From Streptomyces sp. Z26 (GTDB lineage Bacteria; Actinomycetota; Actinomycetes; Streptomycetales; Streptomycetaceae), in contig NZ_RCHV01000002.1 of the NCBI RefSeq assembly GCF_003665095.1, positions 2,290,001 to 2,354,000 of the forward strand: 64,000 nt of DNA. Direction: 5' to 3'. Shown one piece after another: positions 1 to 10,368 of this stretch (position 1 is its first letter; every line of letters starts with the position of its first letter). A program made the position numbers and the translations under genes. The notes under the pieces were generated by a model, which made no database searches, had not been told where the DNA came from, and saw only the letters and a program-made list of their open reading frames with translations.

Positions 1-154
1 GCGCGCTGGACTGGATCTGCGACAGGTGCGTGGAGGCGCGCTGGTAGAGGGCGACGAGTTCGTCCGCTTCGGCCCCGGACAGTCGGCGGCGTACGAGGAC
101 ATCCAGACGGTCCCACTCCGCTCGGTGTGCGGAGACGAAGACATCGAGATCCAT
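1..154 (-). CDS. SpoIIM-like (DUF95) membrane protein, 5' part only
   Basis: The first 51 codons of a leftward gene are present and the rest lies outside the window. The translation begins MDLDVFVSAHRAEWDRL and continues through LVRRRLSGAEADELVALYQR and a THLSQIQSS stretch. This is the N-terminal helical region I associate with the stage II sporulation protein M family of actinobacteria, an integral membrane family often encoded divergently from an RDD protein, as here. The start is the ATG whose complement lies at 152-154. Nothing can be said of the membrane segments because they fall beyond the edge. The family call rests on recognition of this short N-terminus only. Confidence 0.72.
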   Translation of the reverse strand, partial: MDLDVFVSAHRAEWDRLDVLVRRRLSGAEADELVALYQRASTHLSQIQSSA

Positions 155-262
155 GTGGAGAGCTTGGCAGATCGTGCGCACCGGGCGGCAGACTGTGCGG
201 AGGGCGGCGGGCAGCCGTACGGGATGCTCGCCGTCCGGCGGGCGAGGGGAGGACGGGTCCGG

Positions 263-1228
263 GTGAGCGAACTGGTGACGGGTGACGCCGTCGTGCTCGG
301 TCTGCGGCCCGCCCGTCTGCCGAGCCGCGCGCTCGCCGTACTCGTCGACCTGGTGCTGGCGTGGACGGTCTACGTGGTGCTGTCCCTCGTGCTGCTCACC
401 GCCACCTCGTCGTTGGACACGGCGGCACTGGCGGCGGTCCAGGTGGCGCTGTTCCTGCTCGTCCTCGTCGGCGGGCCGATCGCGGTGGAGACGCTCAGCC
501 ACGGACGTTCCCCGGGCAAGGCGGCCTGCGGGCTGCGCGTGCTCCGGGACGACGGCGGGCCGGTGCGTTTTCGGCACTCCCTCGTACGGGGTGCGCTCGG
601 TGTCGTGGAGATCCAGCTGTCCTTCGGGGTGATCGCCTGTACGGCGTCGCTGGTGTCCGCGCGCGGGAGGCGGCTGGGTGACGTGTTCGCGGGCACGCTG
701 GTCGTACGGGAACGGGTGCCCGCCGCGCGCGCGGTGCGGGTGCCGCCGCCACCGCCCGCGCTGGTGGGACGGTTCCGCGGGGTGGACCTGTCGCGCGTAC
801 CGGACGGGTTGTGGCTGGCCGTACGGCAGTTCCTGACGCGGGCCGGGCAACTGGACGCCGCCGTGGCGGAGTCGATGGCCCGGCGGCTGGCCGCGGACGT
901 CGCGGCGTGCACGGGGGCTCCAGTGCCTCCGGAGGTGCCCGCGGGGGCGTATCTCGCCGGGGTGGTCGCGGAGCGGCAGGAGCGGGACGCGCGGCGGGCG
1001 TTCGGGGCGGGGCCGGGGCACGACGGGTGGCCCGCGGCTGCGGAGGCGCGCGGAGTGGCGCGGGAGGCCACGCCGAAGGGTCCCCCGGTGACGGGCTTCG
1101 CTCCCCCGGCGGGTGAACGGCCCGGCTCCGCCGCCGTGTTCACGCCCGCGCCGGGGGCCGGCAGCGGTACGGCGGGCGGAGCCGAAGTGGCGCCGGAGCC
1201 GCGTACGGGGTTCGTCCCGCCGTCCTGA
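263..1228 (+). CDS. RDD-family integral membrane protein
   Basis: This encodes about 321 residues. An early LPSRALAVLVDLVLAW stretch carries the Arg and Asp that name the RDD family, followed by hydrophobic segments near residues 22-42 and 50-66, a GRSPGKAACGLRVLRDDG loop typical of the family, and a third hydrophobic stretch near 105-125. Residues after about 150 are soluble and become Pro/Gly/Ala-rich, with two TGF(A/V)PP motifs in the last 50 residues. I chose the GTG at 263 because a GGGGAGGA ribosome site lies about 7 bases upstream and homology begins there; the frame is open further upstream but reads as non-protein. It is divergent from the SpoIIM-like gene with about 108 bases between. 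The function of RDD proteins is poorly defined, and a transport or stress role is only a family-level guess. Confidence 0.85.
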   Translation: MSELVTGDAVVLGLRPARLPSRALAVLVDLVLAWTVYVVLSLVLLTATSSLDTAALAAVQVALFLLVLVGGPIAVETLSHGRSPGKAACGLRVLRDDGGPVRFRHSLVRGALGVVEIQLSFGVIACTASLVSARGRRLGDVFAGTLVVRERVPAARAVRVPPPPPALVGRFRGVDLSRVPDGLWLAVRQFLTRAGQLDAAVAESMARRLAADVAACTGAPVPPEVPAGAYLAGVVAERQERDARRAFGAGPGHDGWPAAAEARGVAREATPKGPPVTGFAPPAGERPGSAAVFTPAPGAGSGTAGGAEVAPEPRTGFVPPS

Positions 1229-1264
1229 ACCGCGTACGCGTGACCGCCGGTCCGGTGCGGGGTC

Positions 1265-1879
1265 TCAACCGAAGGTCGAGGGCGGGGACTCCAGCTCCTC
1301 CAGCTCCAGCCCCGGCGCGGCGAGCACGACGTCGCCGGCGAGGTGGACCGCGTGCTGCTCCCCCGTCTCCAGGTCGTTGACCTGGTAGTTCTCCACGACG
1401 AGCGGGCCGTTGTCAGTGCCGTGTGTTTCGCTTTCGAGGAGCGCCCAGGACTGGTCGAGGGTGCGCGGAGCGAGCACGGGGGAGGCGAAGGTGACGAGGC
1501 GTACGCGGGTCGCGGGGGCACCGGGGGCGGGACGGAGCAGGCGGGCCGTCGCCACGAGGAAGGCGGGCGACGTGCCGGTGAACGAGTGCGCGGGGACGTT
1601 GCCCTCCTGCGCCTCGGCACCGGTGGGGTCGCTGCGGACCCAGGTGACGCCGTCGAGCGCCGCGCCGCGCACCTGCCAACCGGAGGCGTGGAGTTCCATA
1701 CGGATCGGGCGCCCGAGAGCGTCAAGAGTGAGGTCGACCGATCCCGCGTGCTCGCCGGTGGTGCCGGTGAGCTGGGAGACGTAGCGCCACCCGGAGGGGC
1801 CGGTGGCGCAGTGGAAGTGCTCGTCACCGAGAGGGGTGTGGTCGTGCGGGTCGTGGAGCGAGTAGCGGCCTCGTGGCAT
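1265..1879 (-). CDS. Conserved actinobacterial hypothetical protein
   Basis: A 204-residue soluble protein with no signal peptide or membrane segment. It starts MPRGRYSLHDPHDHTPLGDE and has the look of a beta-rich fold with repeated WRY, WQV and TWV patches, similar to glycolipid-binding or lipocalin-like proteins. I recognise it only as a protein conserved beside ahcY in streptomycetes and know no function. There is no ribosome site before the ATG. A TACAGT box sits 6 bases upstream of it (complement of 1886-1891), which is the arrangement of a leaderless transcript. It lies downstream of ahcY on the same strand with about 200 bases between, so it probably has its own promoter. Confidence 0.75.
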   Translation of the reverse strand: MPRGRYSLHDPHDHTPLGDEHFHCATGPSGWRYVSQLTGTTGEHAGSVDLTLDALGRPIRMELHASGWQVRGAALDGVTWVRSDPTGAEAQEGNVPAHSFTGTSPAFLVATARLLRPAPGAPATRVRLVTFASPVLAPRTLDQSWALLESETHGTDNGPLVVENYQVNDLETGEQHAVHLAGDVVLAAPGLELEELESPPSTFG

Positions 1880-2077
1880 GGGTGGACTGTACGGCGGCGG
1901 GTGCGGTGGGCCTGGCGGCGGGCACGGCGGTACGCGGCCGGGATCCGCACGGGCGCGGGTGCGGCCACGGAAACGGCGGCACCGCCGCGTGACGCGGTGG
2001 TGCCGCCGGTGCCCGTGCGCCGTCCGACCCCGGCCGGGCGCTGCGCGCCGACCGGGCGGGCGGGTGCGGTCAGCCGC

Positions 2078-3541
<1,464 letters not shown>

Positions 3542-3898
3542 GCGGGGCTGCTCCTCGGGATGTCGAGGTGTCGGGCTTTCGGGTCCGTGCTGCGGCGCGG
3601 GAGGCGGACATGCGGCGTACGACGCGGTCAGGGCGTCGACGGGCACACGTCTCCCTGGGTCACAGCGCAGTCCGTCGGAGGCCCTCTCTCCCTCGGAGGC
3701 CCGTGTCCCGGGCCGCCCGACCGCCATCAGCAGCGACGTCTGTGCTCTACGAATCTACACCGCTCATCCAGTCGAGCGGATTGCCTACGGGTTGTTCAAG
3801 GGCGACCATGGGTCGGTTTTCGGCCCCGGTACCGCGGCTCGTAGGGTCGTTGACTCATCCTCCCCCGTCGTCGAGCCGGTTACGCAAGGAGTAGACAC
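3542..3898. other. ahcY-fruA divergent intergenic region
   Basis: These 357 bases hold no gene I can support. On the ahcY side there is a 10-base direct repeat (see 3675-3702) and a 6-base inverted repeat at 3760-3765 and 3774-3779. A TAGATT box on the complement lies in this part and may be an ahcY -10. On the fruA side there is a small inverted repeat CGACC-ATG-GGTCG at 3803-3815 and a TAGGGT box at 3842-3847, a possible fruA -10. Neither gene has a clear TTGACA-type -35. Confidence 0.5.
3675..3702. repeat. 10-bp direct repeat upstream of ahcY
   Basis: The sequence TCGGAGGCCC occurs at 3675-3684 and again at 3693-3702. The copies are identical and spaced 18 bases start to start, under two helical turns. 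They lie about 135-160 bases upstream of the ahcY start codon, so they could be a tandem operator or merely a local duplication. Confidence 0.5.
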
Positions 3899-6082
3899 GT
3901 GACGAGTCCCCCCGACCCCCGCGACGAGACGGGGAAGGAGGCCGAGCCCCGGCTGAGGCTGCTCGCCGTGACCGCGTGCCCCACCGGCATCGCGCACACG
4001 TACATGGCGGCGGAGAAGCTGGCGAAGGCCGCCGAAGCCCGTGGCATCGGCATGAAGGTCGAGACCCAAGGGTCGATCGGCGCCGAGAACGTGCTGACCG
4101 ACAACGATGTCAGAGAAGCGGACGGCATCATCATCGCCGCCGACAAGGACGTCGCCCAGGACCGCTTCGTGGGCAAGAGGGTGCTGGTGGTCGGCGTGGC
4201 CGACGGCATCAGCGACCCGGGCGGCCTGATCGAACAGGTCCAGCGGGCACCCGTACTCGGCGAGGATTCCGGCAGCGGCGGACGTACGGGCTCCGGGGCG
4301 GCGGCCTCCGGGGGCTCCGGCGGGGCCGGGGACAAGCACAAGGGCCGGAGCGTCGGCTACAAGGCGCTGATGAACGGCGTCTCGTACATGATCCCGTTCG
4401 TCGTCGTCGGCGGCCTGCTGATCGCGGTGTCCCTCGCGCTCGGCGGCGACCCGCAGGCCGACGGCGGTCTCGTCATCCCCGACGACTCGTTCTGGAAGCA
4501 CGTCAACGACATCGGTGTGATCGGCTTCACGCTCATGGTGCCGATCCTGTCCGGCTACATCGCCTACGCGATCGGGGACCGCCCCGCGCTCGTGCCGGGC
4601 ATGATCGGCGGCTGGATCGCCAACACCGGTGAGCTGTACGACTCGGAGTCCGGCGCCGGTTTCATCGGCGCCATCGTGACCGGCTTCCTCGCCGGGTACC
4701 TCGTCCGGTGGATCAAGAAGGCGTCGGTCCCGAAGTTCGTGCAGCCGGTCATGCCGATCATCGTGATCCCGATCGTGGCGACGTCCGTACTGGGACTCTT
4801 CTTCATCTACGTCATCGGCCGCCCGATCTCCTGGGTCTTCGAGAACCTGACGGACTGGCTCGGCGGGCTCACCGGCAGCAGCGCGGCGCTGCTCGGCGTC
4901 ATCCTCGGGCTGATGATCGCGTTCGACATGGGCGGGCCGGTCAACAAGACGGCGTTCCTCTTCGGCGCGGGACTGGTCTCCAAGAACCCGGAGGTCATGG
5001 GCATGTGCGCCGCGGCCATCCCGGTGCCGCCGCTCGGTCAGGGCCTGGCGACACTGATCCGCCGCAGGTACTTCGACGACGAGGAGCGCGAGACGGGCTA
5101 CGCCGCGCTGTTCATGGGCTTCTTCGGGATCACCGAGGGCGCCATCCCGTTCGCGGCGGCACGCCCCGCCCGGGTGATCCCCGCGAACATGCTGGGCGGC
5201 GCCGTCGCCGGTGCCATCGCGGGCATCGGCTCCGTCGAGGACAACGTGCCGCACGGCGGGCCGATCGTCGCGGTGCTGGGGGCGATCGACGGGATGGCGG
5301 TGTTCTTCCTGGCCGTGATCGTCGGTACGGCCGTGACCGGTGTGACTACCATCGCGCTCATGTCGCTCGGACGGGACCAGGCGCGTGCCGGTGCCGGGTC
5401 CGGGGACGGTGGCGAGCGCGGTACGGCGGCGGGTGAGGACGTACGGGCGGCCGAGCCGGTCCCGGCGACCGGCGGCACCGGGACGGCCACCGCGACCACG
5501 ACCGCGACTGCGACCGCCACGGCTGCGGCCCCGACCACCGCCACCGGAACCGCCACCGGAACCGCCACCACGGCGGAGGCACCCGCGCCGGAGGAGACGG
5601 CCGCGACGGACGATGCGGAAGAGGCCGAGGTGCTCTCCGGGCATCTCACGCGCGACACCGTCAAGGAGGAGCTGACGGCGACCGCCAAGGAGGCCGCCAT
5701 CCGCGAGATGGCCGAACTCCTCGCCGCCAGCGGCCGCGTGACCGACGTGGACGCGCTCGTACGGGCGGCGCTGGCCCGCGAGGAGCAGGGCACCACCGGC
5801 CTCGGTGAGGAGATCGCCATCCCGCACGCCAAGACGGACGCAGTGTCCGCGCCCGTCGTCGGCTTCGCGCGTTCCACCGAGGGGATCGAGTGGGGCGCGC
5901 TGGACGACACGAAGGCGCGGCTCGTCTTCATGATCTCCGTCCCGGAGGCGGCTGCGGGCGACGAGCACCTGCGCATCCTGGCGCTGCTGTCGCGGAAGCT
6001 GATGGACCCGGGCTACCGGCAGCGGCTGTTGGACGCACCCGACGGCGGCGCGATCCTGTCGGTCCTCGGGGAGATCCGCTGA
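3899..6082 (+). CDS. fruA: Fructose-specific PTS enzyme II, domains B-C-A
   Basis: A 727-residue permease that imports and phosphorylates a sugar, by family fructose, using phosphate relayed from HPr. The EIIB domain is at about residues 20-110 with phosphorylated Cys27 in the CPTGIAHT motif. The EIIC membrane domain follows at about 150-500, with many hydrophobic segments and GGPVNKTAF and FGITEGAIPFA motifs. A Thr/Ala-rich linker runs from about 520 to 575. The C-terminal EIIA domain ends the protein, with phosphorylated His643 in IPHAKT. The GTG start has an AAGGAG ribosome site 8 bases upstream. No fructose-1-phosphate kinase or fru regulator is adjacent, unlike the usual fru operons, so this may be a solitary or second copy. 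Confidence 0.93.
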   Translation: MTSPPDPRDETGKEAEPRLRLLAVTACPTGIAHTYMAAEKLAKAAEARGIGMKVETQGSIGAENVLTDNDVREADGIIIAADKDVAQDRFVGKRVLVVGVADGISDPGGLIEQVQRAPVLGEDSGSGGRTGSGAAASGGSGGAGDKHKGRSVGYKALMNGVSYMIPFVVVGGLLIAVSLALGGDPQADGGLVIPDDSFWKHVNDIGVIGFTLMVPILSGYIAYAIGDRPALVPGMIGGWIANTGELYDSESGAGFIGAIVTGFLAGYLVRWIKKASVPKFVQPVMPIIVIPIVATSVLGLFFIYVIGRPISWVFENLTDWLGGLTGSSAALLGVILGLMIAFDMGGPVNKTAFLFGAGLVSKNPEVMGMCAAAIPVPPLGQGLATLIRRRYFDDEERETGYAALFMGFFGITEGAIPFAAARPARVIPANMLGGAVAGAIAGIGSVEDNVPHGGPIVAVLGAIDGMAVFFLAVIVGTAVTGVTTIALMSLGRDQARAGAGSGDGGERGTAAGEDVRAAEPVPATGGTGTATATTTATATATAAAPTTATGTATGTATTAEAPAPEETAATDDAEEAEVLSGHLTRDTVKEELTATAKEAAIREMAELLAASGRVTDVDALVRAALAREEQGTTGLGEEIAIPHAKTDAVSAPVVGFARSTEGIEWGALDDTKARLVFMISVPEAAAGDEHLRILALLSRKLMDPGYRQRLLDAPDGGAILSVLGEIR

Positions 6083-6199
6083 CGGTCGCGGGCGGCAGCG
6101 GAAGGCCCCGGGCCGGTGGTTGAGGTACGGGACTGGTGCTTGAGGTACCGGACCACCGGGAGCGACGGAGGCGGCGCACGGCAGAAGCGGTGAACGGCA

Positions 6200-6237
6200 G
6201 AGGCGGTGCGGGTGCCCGAACGGGCCCGCACCGCCTC
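6200..6237. terminator. Bidirectional terminator, fruA / cation efflux gene
   Basis: A perfect 13-bp inverted repeat, GAGGCGGTGCGGG at 6200-6212 and its complement at 6225-6237, encloses a 12-base loop. It lies between two convergent stop codons. Confidence 0.75.
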
Positions 6238-6300
6238 CGTGTTCACCTCACACGCCGAGGTTGACGCCGCGCGCGTGGCGCACCGCGCTCGCGCCGCCGC

Positions 6301-7269
6301 TCACTTCTCCGGAACGGCACCCGCGTCCGTACCTGCACCCGCGACCGCGTCCGCGTCGCCCGCGCGCAGCAGGTCCGGCTCCAGGTAGATGACCCGCGCG
6401 ATCGGCACGGCGGCCCGTACGCGCGCCTCCGCGTCGTTGATCGCGTGCGCGACCTCCGCGGCGGTGTCGTCGTGCTGGACGGACACCTTGGCGGCGACGA
6501 GGAGTTCCTCCGGGCCGAGGTGCAGCGTCCGCATGTGGATCACGCCGGTGACGGTGCCGCCGTCGACGAGCGCCTCACGGATGCGTACGACCTGGCTCGC
6601 GTCCGCCGCCTCGCCCAGCAGCAGCGACTTGGTCTCGGCCGCGAGCACGATCGCGATGATGACCAGCAGGACGCCGATGCACAGCGTGCCCACGCCGTCC
6701 CACACCCCGTCGCCGGTGGCGAGCGCCAGGCCGACGCCGCCGAGCGCGAGGACCAGGCCGACGAGCGCGCCGAGGTCCTCCAGCAGCACGACGGGCAGCT
6801 CGGGCGCCTTGGCCCGCTTGATGAACTGGGCCCAGGTCAGGGACCCCCGTACCTCGTTCGACTCCTTGATGGCCGTACGGAACGAGAAGGACTCCGCGAT
6901 GATGGCGAAGACCAGGACGCCCACGGGCCAGTACCAGTGCTCCAGTTCGTGCGGGTGCTTGATCTTCTCGTAGCCCTCGTAGAGGGCGAAGACGCCGCCG
7001 ACCGCGAAGAGGACGACGGAGACGAGGAAGCTGTAGACGTAGCGTTCGCGCCCGTAGCCGAACGGGTGCTCCTCGCTCGCCGCCTTGGTGGCCTTCTTGC
7101 CGCCGACGAGGAGCAGCGCCTGGTTGCCGGAGTCGGCGAGGGAGTGGACGCCCTCCGCGAGCATCGACGACGAGCCGCTGAAGGCGAACGCCACGAACTT
7201 GGCCACCGCGATGGACAGGTTGGCGCCCAGCGCGGCGACGATCGCCTTCGTTCCGCCTGATGCACTCAT
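6301..7269 (-). CDS. Cation diffusion facilitator (CDF) family transporter
   Basis: A 322-residue inner-membrane protein. It has about six hydrophobic segments between residues 8 and 215 and a soluble C-terminal domain with a beta-alpha-beta pattern. The metal-site helices are visible as EGVHSLADSGNQALLLVGG (His and Asp of the HxxxD motif) and, in the later helix, DLGALVGL and DGVGTLCIG. The HPFGYGRERYVYSF loop is typical of the ZnT9-like branch. It presumably exports Zn, Fe or another divalent cation in exchange for protons; the metal cannot be read from the sequence. It is the last gene of the leftward manB-manA series, 117 bases after manA, and the grouping may be positional only. The ribosome site, AAGGGA about 11 bases away, is weak. 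Confidence 0.9.
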   Translation of the reverse strand: MSASGGTKAIVAALGANLSIAVAKFVAFAFSGSSSMLAEGVHSLADSGNQALLLVGGKKATKAASEEHPFGYGRERYVYSFLVSVVLFAVGGVFALYEGYEKIKHPHELEHWYWPVGVLVFAIIAESFSFRTAIKESNEVRGSLTWAQFIKRAKAPELPVVLLEDLGALVGLVLALGGVGLALATGDGVWDGVGTLCIGVLLVIIAIVLAAETKSLLLGEAADASQVVRIREALVDGGTVTGVIHMRTLHLGPEELLVAAKVSVQHDDTAAEVAHAINDAEARVRAAVPIARVIYLEPDLLRAGDADAVAGAGTDAGAVPEK

Positions 7270-7386
7270 GTCGAGGAGGGTCCCTTTCTCCGTGCGCCCC
7301 GTGTCCTGTCGGCCACGGCGGGCGCCCTGTGTCGTACGGGCCGTGCGCGCGGCGGTCGGGCCGCCGCGCCTCGAACGGTCGGTCGG

Positions 7387-8592
7387 TCAGACGGCCACCG
7401 TCGCGCGGAAGATCGTACCTTCACCGGACACCTGGAGCCGCTCGCTCGCGCCGGCGTACGCCGACTGCCCGCGTTCCAGGGCGAGTTCGGCGCCGCTGTC
7501 CGTATCGCGCAGGACCACGCGGCCGTCCGTGCACAGCAGTACGCGGGGGGCGCCGCCCGGCAGCGCCTGCGGGCCGCCGTCGGCCACGGGCAGCAGCCGG
7601 GACAGCCGGAACTCCCCGACGGGCGCCGCGTACACCTCCTCACCGCCGTCCGCCTCGGGGCGCAGGAGGTGCGGCGGGCCGCTCTCGAAGCGGACCACGC
7701 GCAGCAGTTCGGGTACGTCCACGTGCTTGGGGGTGAGGCCGCAGCGCAGCACGTTGTCGGAGTTGGCCATGATCTCGACGCCGAGCCCGTCCAGGTACGC
7801 GTGCGGCACGCCCGCCCCGAGGTAGAGCGCCTCGCCGGGCTGGAGACGTACATGGTGCAGCAGCATCGCCGCGATGACGCCGGGGTCGCCGGGGTAGTGC
7901 CGGGCGAGGGAGGCGTACGGCGTGTACGGGTCGCGCGCGCCGGAGCCGCCCTCCTCCGCCGCGAGCCGTTCCAGGGCAGCCGCCACCCGGGCGACCGTGG
8001 CGGCGACCACGTCCCGGTCGGCGGTCAGCACCGCCGTGAGCACCTCTCGCAGGGCGCGGTCCTCGGGGCTGGCGCGCAGGATGTCGACGTACGGCGCGAG
8101 CCCGTCCACGTCGAGCCCGGCGAGCAGCGCCGCGGACTCCGCCGCCGGGCGGAAGCCGCACAGGCCCTCGAACGGGGTGAGGGCGCAGAGGAGTTCGGGC
8201 TTGTGGTTGCGGTCCTTGTAGTTGCGGTGGGGCGCGTCGACCGGCACGCCGCGCGCCTCCTCCGCCGCGAACCCCTCGGCCGCCTGCGCCAGGTCCGGGT
8301 GCACCTGGAGGGAGAGCGGGGAGGCGGCGGCGAGCAGCTTCAGCAGGAACGGGAGGCGGGGGCCGTAGGCGCGTACGGTCGCGGCGCCGAGTTCGCCCTC
8401 CGGGTCGGCGGCGATCACGTCGGTCAGCGGCACCGGCCCGGCGCCCCGGTCGAGGTGCGAGGGCGCGCCGGGGTGGGCGCCCATCCACATCTCGGCCTGG
8501 GGCTCGCCGGTGGGGGCGACGCCGAGGAGGGTGGGGATGGCGGTGGGCGAACCCCAGGCGTAGGGGCGCACGGTGTTCTGGAGGAGGTCCAT
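7387..8592 (-). CDS. manA: Mannose-6-phosphate isomerase, class I
   Basis: A 401-residue zinc enzyme interconverting fructose-6-phosphate and mannose-6-phosphate, the entry to GDP-mannose. The class I signatures are clear: QAEMWMGAHP near residue 32 supplies zinc ligands, and NHKPELL and GVPHAYLDGLGVEIMANSDN follow. The N-terminus MDLLQNTVRPYAWGS is standard. The frame remains open far upstream, but the ATG at 8592 is where homology starts and it has an AGGAAG ribosome site. A gap of 146 bases separates it from the SIS gene before it; this gap contains an 8-bp inverted repeat (8651-8658 and 8671-8678). Together with manB and the ManC-like enzyme at 23.6 kb it would complete the GDP-mannose route. 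Confidence 0.95.
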   Translation of the reverse strand: MDLLQNTVRPYAWGSPTAIPTLLGVAPTGEPQAEMWMGAHPGAPSHLDRGAGPVPLTDVIAADPEGELGAATVRAYGPRLPFLLKLLAAASPLSLQVHPDLAQAAEGFAAEEARGVPVDAPHRNYKDRNHKPELLCALTPFEGLCGFRPAAESAALLAGLDVDGLAPYVDILRASPEDRALREVLTAVLTADRDVVAATVARVAAALERLAAEEGGSGARDPYTPYASLARHYPGDPGVIAAMLLHHVRLQPGEALYLGAGVPHAYLDGLGVEIMANSDNVLRCGLTPKHVDVPELLRVVRFESGPPHLLRPEADGGEEVYAAPVGEFRLSRLLPVADGGPQALPGGAPRVLLCTDGRVVLRDTDSGAELALERGQSAYAGASERLQVSGEGTIFRATVAV

Positions 8593-8738
8593 GGGTGCAG
8601 GCTTCCTGACTGGTGGCGGTCCGCGTCCGCCCCCGGTGCTCCGGGCGGGCGGTACGGGCGCGCGGGGGCGTGCCCGTACGGGGGTCGCGGTACGGGGCGG
8701 ATGAGGGTGAGGTGAAGGGGGTGAGGGGCGGCGGCGGG

Positions 8739-9953
8739 TCAGAACGCGGACGTGCCGCCCGGGTCCGTACCGGCGCTCGCGCCCGTGGCGAGCCGGAGGT
8801 AGACGGCGGCGAAGTCGGCGGTGGCGATCAGCTCGGCCGCCGCCTCCAACGGCCCGCTGTCGGCGGCCGGTTCCAGCTCGCTCAGCGGGACGTCGTGCGC
8901 GTACGCGAGGTCGCGCGCGGTGACGACGGCGGAGTCGGCGTCGGGGGCGTGCTCGCGCAGCAGCACGATCCGCGTGTGCAGCGACTCGGCGTCCTCGACG
9001 CGGTCGCGGAAGAAGTCGTCCGCGTCGCCGCCCGCCCCGAACGCGCCCGTGAGCAGCGCGCCCTGCCCGTCCAGCGCCTCGGGCAGCTCCGCGGCGAGCG
9101 CGGGCCGCCCCGCGAGGGCGGCGAACGTCGTGGCGCAGTGCCGCGCGGCCGCCGCCGCGACGGGGCCCTCGCTCCACAGGAGCGGGAGGGCGCCCGCGAG
9201 TTCGGCGGCGAGGGTCTTGCCCGAGTTGCTGTCGGTGTCGACGACGGGGCCGCAGCGCTCCGCCGTACGGTCCAGCCGGTCGGCCATCGCCTGGAGCGCC
9301 GAGGGCGGAGCGGTGAGCAGGCCGAGCCGGTCGCACAGGGCGAGCAGCGGCGTGAGGAGCGCCCAGAGGGTGCCGGGGGTGACGACCGGGGGCGTACGCC
9401 AGCCGGAACCCGCGCGCCCGGGGCCCGCAGCCGTGTCGGCGGAAGGCGCGTACGGCACGGGCCCGTCGGCCAGCGGAACGGTCAGCCCGCGGGTCTGCGT
9501 CGTGGCCTCCGCGACGCTCGTACCGGCGGGGGTGACGGAGACGACGGTGCAGCCGCGCCGGTACGCCTGCTCCAGCAGCGTCTCCAGGCCCGGCTCCTCG
9601 CCGCCGGGTGTCGCGACCAGCAGCAGGTCGAGCGGCCCGGCCCAGCCCGGCAGGGTCCAGGCGAGCGCGGCGGGCGCGGCCAGCGCGCCGGTGGGACGCA
9701 GCAGCGTGACGGGCACGCCGCCGTTGCCGAACGCCCCGAGCAGGTCCGCGACGCAGTGCGTGACCGGCCCGTACCCGGCGACGAGCACGGCCCGCGGCCG
9801 TCCGTCGGGGCGGAGCGCGGTGACACCGGCGTCGTCGGCGAGCCGGATCGCCGTACGCGTACGGGCACCGGCCTCGGCCACGCCGTGCAGCAGGCCGTGC
9901 GCGTCGGCTCCGACCAGCGCGTCGGGGTCGTCGAACAGTGACTCGTCGAGCAT
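8739..9953 (-). CDS. SIS-domain protein, PGI/PMI-like C-terminal domain
   Basis: A 404-residue cytoplasmic protein related to the bifunctional phosphoglucose/phosphomannose isomerases. The N-terminal SIS half (residues about 50-170) contains VLVAGYGPVTHCVADLL and LLLVATPGGEEPGLETLLEQA, the latter in the position of the phosphosugar-binding loop. The C-terminal half has WSEGPVAAAAARHCATTFAALAGRPAL-type sequence of the bacterial PGI C-terminal domain (DSNSGKTLAAELAGALPLLW just before). It lies between the Trm112-like gene (42-base gap) and manA, so it may help interconvert hexose phosphates, though activity is unproven and canonical SIS Ser/Thr residues look altered. A GGAGG ribosome site precedes the ATG. 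Confidence 0.82.
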   Translation of the reverse strand: MLDESLFDDPDALVGADAHGLLHGVAEAGARTRTAIRLADDAGVTALRPDGRPRAVLVAGYGPVTHCVADLLGAFGNGGVPVTLLRPTGALAAPAALAWTLPGWAGPLDLLLVATPGGEEPGLETLLEQAYRRGCTVVSVTPAGTSVAEATTQTRGLTVPLADGPVPYAPSADTAAGPGRAGSGWRTPPVVTPGTLWALLTPLLALCDRLGLLTAPPSALQAMADRLDRTAERCGPVVDTDSNSGKTLAAELAGALPLLWSEGPVAAAAARHCATTFAALAGRPALAAELPEALDGQGALLTGAFGAGGDADDFFRDRVEDAESLHTRIVLLREHAPDADSAVVTARDLAYAHDVPLSELEPAADSGPLEAAAELIATADFAAVYLRLATGASAGTDPGGTSAF

Positions 9954-9995
9954 CCGGTGGGTGCCTCCGTTCGGGCGCCGGTCCGTGCGGGACCG

Positions 9996-10211
9996 TCAGG
10001 CGGGGCGGCGGGCCTCGTCGACGAGGAGGACGGGGATCTCGTCGCGGACGGGGTACGCGAGGCCGCAGGCGTCGCCGGTGCAGACCAGTTCGCCGCCCGT
10101 GGCGCCGGTCGCGCTCCCCTCGGTCGCGCTCCCCTCGGCCGGTTCCTCGCGCAGCGGCGCGTGGCAGGCGGGGCAGGCGAGGATCTCCAGGAGCCCGGCT
10201 TCGAGCGGCAT
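9996..10211 (-). CDS. Trm112-like small zinc-binding protein
   Basis: A 71-residue protein of the Trm112p/UPF0434 family. It starts with [14 protein letters not shown], giving a Cys-x-x-Cys knuckle at residues 13 and 16. A second pair is seen as [20 protein letters not shown], where the last part is the family's conserved tail. The middle holds a duplicated [14 protein letters not shown] linker, longer than usual. Homologues are often annotated only as uncharacterised; in eukaryotes Trm112 activates methyltransferases. The gene sits between manB and the SIS gene in the same direction. GAAGGGA precedes the start. Confidence 0.85.
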   Translation of the reverse strand: MPLEAGLLEILACPACHAPLREEPAEGSATEGSATGATGGELVCTGDACGLAYPVRDEIPVLLVDEARRPA

Positions 10212-10368
10212 GTGGTGGTGTCCCTTCGGGAGCGGGCACGCGGGCGCGCGCGGCGGCAGTGGGGCCAGGGTACCGCCGCCCGTACGCCGCGCACCGCCCG
10301 GCCGACCCGCCCCGGCCGGGCGCCGTACGGCGGCACGGGCGGAGCGGGCCGCGCGGGTGCCCCGGCGC

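Noticed and set aside
3542..3898. S-adenosylhomocysteine riboswitch upstream of ahcY
   Set aside because: The expected conserved segments are not seen; a similar GAGGAGC string is simply the ribosome site.
8651..8678. 8-bp inverted repeat between the SIS gene and manA as a terminator
   Set aside because: It is within a run of same-strand genes, has a 12-base loop and a GTACGGGC stem made of a very common genomic word.
8593..10239. A single open frame that would fuse manA to about 550 upstream residues
   Set aside because: The extension is Arg/Pro/Gly-rich noise overlapping the SIS and Trm112-like genes. Homology to ManA begins at the ATG of 8592, which has a ribosome site.
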